Below are positions 30,033 to 32,950 of a stretch of 32,950 bases of DNA, piece by piece. The notes below the pieces were generated by a model that saw only the letters and a list, made by a program, of their open reading frames with translations, made no database searches and had not been told where the DNA came from. Origin of the DNA: Gemmatimonadota bacterium (GTDB lineage: Bacteria > Gemmatimonadota > Gemmatimonadetes > Longimicrobiales > Gaopeijiaceae); contig JAJDNI010000149.1 of NCBI GenBank assembly GCA_022340755.1, positions 1 to 32,950 on the forward strand, in the 5' to 3' direction. The position numbers and the translations under genes are program-made. Within the stretch, counting starts at the first letter, position 1. Every line of letters starts with the position of its first letter.

Positions 30033-31634
30033 TCAGACGTCCAGACCGTATCCCGCGATCTTCCGGTAGAGCGTGCGCTCGCCGATGCCCAGCATCTCCG
30101 CCGCCCTCCGCCGATTCCCGCCGACGGCACGGAGGGCCGCCCGAATGGCCTCGCGCTCCATGTCTTCCATGGTCATGCCGGGACGAAACACCACCGTCCC
30201 CTCCGGCTCCGGGCTAGGCGCGCCATGTTCGTGCGGGGGCTGCTCTACGACTTCGTGCACCGTGGGTTCCTCGTCCACCACCGAGTCGGGGGTATACGCC
30301 CCCACCGACACGCCACGCGCGGCGATCTCTCGCGGGTGGAAGCCCCCGTCCACCGGGACAAGGGCCGTCTCTCTCCGATAGGCCTCGAACTGCCGCCGGA
30401 GGTCGTCCATGTCCACACGCAGGTCGACCAGCGTGCGGAAGATGAACTCGAGCTCAGGGCGCAGATCACGCCCCCCCGTGGGGAGTGCCGACGGGCGGGT
30501 CATCGGCGCCGGAAGCAGCGTCCGCCCCTTTCCGCCACGCACCTCCGACGGAATGTCACCCGGTTGGATGGGCCGGTTGGGGGCCAGTACCACCATCGAC
30601 TCCACCAGGTTTCTGAGCTCCCGGACGTTGCCGGGCCACGCGTAGTCCTTGAGGATCTCGAGGGCCTCGGGAGAGATGCCCGGAAAGGCCCGGTCGTGCC
30701 GCTCGGACGCATCCTGGACGAATGCGTTCACGAGAAGGGGGATGTCGTCCCGGCGCTCTCGCAGAGCCGGAAGGTCGATGTGCAGCACGTTCAGGCGGAA
30801 GTACAGATCGCGACGAAACTCCCCGATGGCCATGAGCTGGCGCAGATCTTGATTCGTGGCGGCCACGATGCGCACGTCCACACGGAGGGTCTTCTCCCCG
30901 CCCACGCGATGAAACTCCCGCTGCTCCAGCACCCGGAGGAGCTTCGTCTGCGTAGCGAGGGGCATCTCACCGATCTCGTCGAGGAAGATCGTCCCACCCT
31001 CGGCCAGCTCGAAGAGCCCACGGCGCGCGTCAATGGCGCCGGTGAAAGCCCCCTTCTCGTGCCCGAACAGCTCTGATTCCAGGAGGGTTTCCGACAAAGC
31101 CGCAACGTTTACCGCGATGAACGGCTTGTGCCGCCTCGGGGACAGCGCGTGGATCCCGCGGGCCACCAGCTCCTTCCCGGTGCCCGACTCCCCCGTGACG
31201 AGCACGGTAGCCGCCACGGGAGCGATCTGAACCACGCGTTCCAGGGCCTCCCTGATGGCGTCGGTCTCGCCTACGATCCCCGTGAGGCGCTGCAGGCGTC
31301 GCCGCTCGATGGCGGTGCGGCCCACCGCCGCGATGTCCTCAGCGGACGTGGAGGGCGCAAAGAGCTCGTCGAATCCCGGACGCAACGCCGGGGTGACCTC
31401 CCCCGGCGCGACGGCGAAGACCGGAATCCGGAGCCGGTCCCTGGCCTGGCGCGCCAGTGATCCGCCCCCGTCCTCCACGCCTCCGGTGAGCACGAGGAGA
31501 ACCGTACCACCGGCGTCCAGCGTCTCGTCCGGAGTGACCAGGTCGGTGGCGTATCCGGCCCGCCCGAATGCCTCCCGCAGCGGCCCGGCCCGTGCCAGGT
31601 CGTGGGTGGAGATCAGGACCACGTCGTCCGTCAT
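30033..31634 (-). CDS. sigma-54 activator with degenerate receiver domain
   Basis: The product is 533 aa. Residues 1-115 have the length and pattern of a response-regulator receiver but lack its key residues: the acidic pair, the phosphoacceptor Asp (the strand reads TVLLVLTGG) and the C-terminal Lys. An AAA+ domain follows, with Walker A GESGTGKE (148-155), the sigma-54 contact loop GAFTGA (195-200), FLDEIGEMPLATQ and the WPGNVRELRN motif. A linker of about 100 residues leads to a Fis-type helix-turn-helix (GGNRRRAAEMLGIGERTLYRKI). It activates sigma-54 promoters; targets are unknown and I see no convincing -24/-12 site here. ATG 31634 overlaps the mogA stop (ATGA). Confidence 0.92.
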   Translation of the reverse strand: MTDDVVLISTHDLARAGPLREAFGRAGYATDLVTPDETLDAGGTVLLVLTGGVEDGGGSLARQARDRLRIPVFAVAPGEVTPALRPGFDELFAPSTSAEDIAAVGRTAIERRRLQRLTGIVGETDAIREALERVVQIAPVAATVLVTGESGTGKELVARGIHALSPRRHKPFIAVNVAALSETLLESELFGHEKGAFTGAIDARRGLFELAEGGTIFLDEIGEMPLATQTKLLRVLEQREFHRVGGEKTLRVDVRIVAATNQDLRQLMAIGEFRRDLYFRLNVLHIDLPALRERRDDIPLLVNAFVQDASERHDRAFPGISPEALEILKDYAWPGNVRELRNLVESMVVLAPNRPIQPGDIPSEVRGGKGRTLLPAPMTRPSALPTGGRDLRPELEFIFRTLVDLRVDMDDLRRQFEAYRRETALVPVDGGFHPREIAARGVSVGAYTPDSVVDEEPTVHEVVEQPPHEHGAPSPEPEGTVVFRPGMTMEDMEREAIRAALRAVGGNRRRAAEMLGIGERTLYRKIAGYGLDV

Positions 31635-32143
31635 GACCGGCCACCTCCCCCGTCGCCCGACGCGGCATGCTCGGGCGCCTCGCCTCGAGCGAGGCGCACG
31701 GCATGCTCCACCAGGGGGTCCAGCACTTCGAGGCCGTCCCTGACACCTCCCGGGCTTCCCGGGAGATTCACGATGAGCGTGTGGCCCCGTACGCCGGCGG
31801 CTCCCCGCGACAGCGCCGAAAAGGGTGTCGCCGACATTCCGCGCCGGCGTATCTCCTCGGCGATCCCCGGGGCTTCGCGCTCCAGCACGGAGCGCGTCGC
31901 CTCGGGAGTCACGTCCCGCGGGGCCACCCCCGTTCCTCCGGTAGACAGGATCAGATCGAGGCCGCGGGCGTCGCTCCACGACTGCAGGAGGGGCGTGATC
32001 CGGCTGGTCTCATCCGGCACAACGGCGCGGACCTCGAGCTCGTACCCGCGCTCGTCTACCCACGCGGCGATGGTGTCGCCGCTCTTGTCGGCGCGCTCGC
32101 CCCGCCAACAGCCGTCGCTCACCGTGAGGACTCCCACCCTCAT
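31631..32143 (-). CDS. MogA/MoaB-family molybdopterin adenylyltransferase
   Basis: The product is 170 aa. The MoCF fold is evident: VGVLTVSDGCWRGERADKSG, the LSTGGTGVAPRDVTPEAT motif and the NLPGSPGGVRDGLEVL segment. MogA adenylates molybdopterin before metal insertion. MoaB in some bacteria has the same role, so the symbol is left open. GGAGG lies five nt before the ATG. It is 19 nt downstream of gcvT and coupled to the sigma-54 regulator; no other molybdenum-cofactor gene is in view. Confidence 0.92.
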   Translation of the reverse strand: MRVGVLTVSDGCWRGERADKSGDTIAAWVDERGYELEVRAVVPDETSRITPLLQSWSDARGLDLILSTGGTGVAPRDVTPEATRSVLEREAPGIAEEIRRRGMSATPFSALSRGAAGVRGHTLIVNLPGSPGGVRDGLEVLDPLVEHAVRLARGEAPEHAASGDGGGGRS

Positions 32144-32162
32144 GCAGCCTCCATTCGGACGT

Positions 32163-32950
32163 TCACCGACGTATGGAGCCCTCAGTGTAGAACGGCGGTC
32201 GCCGCACCACCGCGTTCAGCGTCTTCCCACGCACATCGATCTGGACGGAGGTGTCGGGCTTCGACAATGCCGGAGGCACGTACCCCATGGCCACGCCGAT
32301 GCCCAGGGACGGGCTCACCGTGCCGCTCGTGAGGACGCCCACGGACTGTCCCGCTTCCACAACGGGGTATCCGGGACGGGGGAAGCCCTTGTCGGTGAGC
32401 GTCATCCCCACGAGTCGCCGCGTGATGCCTTCCTCCTTCTGGCGCACCAGGACATCGCGACCGATGAAGTCGCCCTTGTCGAGCTTGGTGATCCAGCCCA
32501 GGCCAGACTCCAGAGGAGTGTGCTCCTCGTCCAGGTCGTTTCCGTAGAGGGCGTATCCCATCTCGAGCCGCAACGAGTCCCGGGACCCCAGACCCGTGGG
32601 CATGAGGCCCTTGCTCCGACCAGCGTCCAGAAGCGCGCGCCAGAGGGCGGCAGTGTCTTCCGCCGCGACGCACAGCTCGAAGCCGTCCTCGCCGGTGTAT
32701 CCGGTACCGGCGATGACCGCCGGAATCCCGGCCACTGATCCTTCCGCGAACCGGTAGTACTTCACGTCGTCGACGTTCACGTCCGCCAGAGGCCGGACCA
32801 CTTCCCGGGCCCGCGGTCCCTGGATGGCAATGAGGCCCATGTCGGGCGAGGCGTCCTCCACCTCGACGTCGAGGCCGTCGGCATGGGAGCGGATCCACGC
32901 CAGATCCTTCGCGAGGTTCGAAGCGTTGACGATGAACATCCACCGGTCCG
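32163..32950 (-). CDS. gcvT: glycine cleavage system T protein, C-terminal part (cut by window edge)
   Basis: About 262 C-terminal residues of aminomethyltransferase are present; the start lies beyond 32950, and codons for Asp-Arg-Trp precede the first internal Met. The T protein releases ammonia from the aminomethyl arm of H protein and makes methylene-tetrahydrofolate. Seen motifs: FIVNASNLAKD, LIAIQGPRA, GYTGEDGFELC, LGSRDSLRLEMGYALYGND and the C-terminal barrel TSGTVSPSLGIGVAMGYV. YgfZ-type paralogues lack the GYTGEDGFE set, so GcvT is preferred. It precedes mogA in the same direction. Confidence 0.94.
   Translation of the reverse strand, partial: DRWMFIVNASNLAKDLAWIRSHADGLDVEVEDASPDMGLIAIQGPRAREVVRPLADVNVDDVKYYRFAEGSVAGIPAVIAGTGYTGEDGFELCVAAEDTAALWRALLDAGRSKGLMPTGLGSRDSLRLEMGYALYGNDLDEEHTPLESGLGWITKLDKGDFIGRDVLVRQKEEGITRRLVGMTLTDKGFPRPGYPVVEAGQSVGVLTSGTVSPSLGIGVAMGYVPPALSKPDTSVQIDVRGKTLNAVVRRPPFYTEGSIRR

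Overview
This is a GC-rich bacterial chromosome segment made almost entirely of housekeeping genes. I see no insertion sequence, prophage, CRISPR array or defence island. The lineage cannot be fixed from the sequence alone. An FCB-type relative such as Gemmatimonadota is my best guess. The reasons are a long N-terminal region on ATP synthase subunit a with a 'HHLSDG' segment like that of Bacteroidetes-type subunits, a secreted-type N-terminus on subunit b, an epsilon subunit without its C-terminal helices, a sigma-54 activator, and frequent GTG starts. This placement is inference.

Layout. (1) Positions 1-789, minus strand: the 5' part of a 23S rRNA gene. It has its own leader and a clear sigma-70-type promoter, and no 16S rRNA or tRNA gene lies upstream. 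(2) 1160-9600, minus strand: a PHP-domain nuclease/phosphatase gene lies downstream of a complete F1Fo ATP synthase operon in the order atpZ-I-B-E-F-H-A-G-D-C. (3) 9601-9901: a divergent control region. (4) 9902-12904, plus strand: MoxR ATPase, CNNM/CorC-type membrane protein, gamma-carbonic-anhydrase-like protein and a 51-residue zinc ribbon. (5) 12963-14559, minus strand: prepilin peptidase and a TrmH/SpoU rRNA methyltransferase. (6) 14619-15413, plus strand: thiD. (7) 15392-18682, minus strand: purine nucleoside phosphorylase, a concentrative nucleoside transporter and a rhomboid protease. (8) 18901-29382, plus strand: a proteostasis block of dnaK, an HtrA/Deg protease, tRNA-Leu(UAG), trigger factor, clpP, clpX, lon and engB, followed by a lineage-type lipoprotein ending at 30008. 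(9) 30033-32950, minus strand: a sigma-54-type regulator with a degenerate receiver, a MogA/MoaB-type molybdopterin protein and the 3' part of gcvT, which runs off the right edge.

How the genes work together. Block 2 makes ATP. Block 7 pairs uptake of nucleosides with their phosphorolysis. Block 8 gathers folding (DnaK, trigger factor) and degradation (HtrA, ClpXP, Lon), with ribosome assembly (EngB) translationally coupled to Lon.

The observations most worth a second look are the apparently unlinked 23S gene with its own promoter, a recurrent TTGA...TATCTT promoter form, the tail-less epsilon subunit, secretion-type N-termini on AtpF and the nucleoside transporter, the Glu-for-His change in the gamma-carbonic anhydrase, and the sigma-54 regulator lacking a phosphoacceptor. 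I did not find a convincing undescribed multi-gene system.
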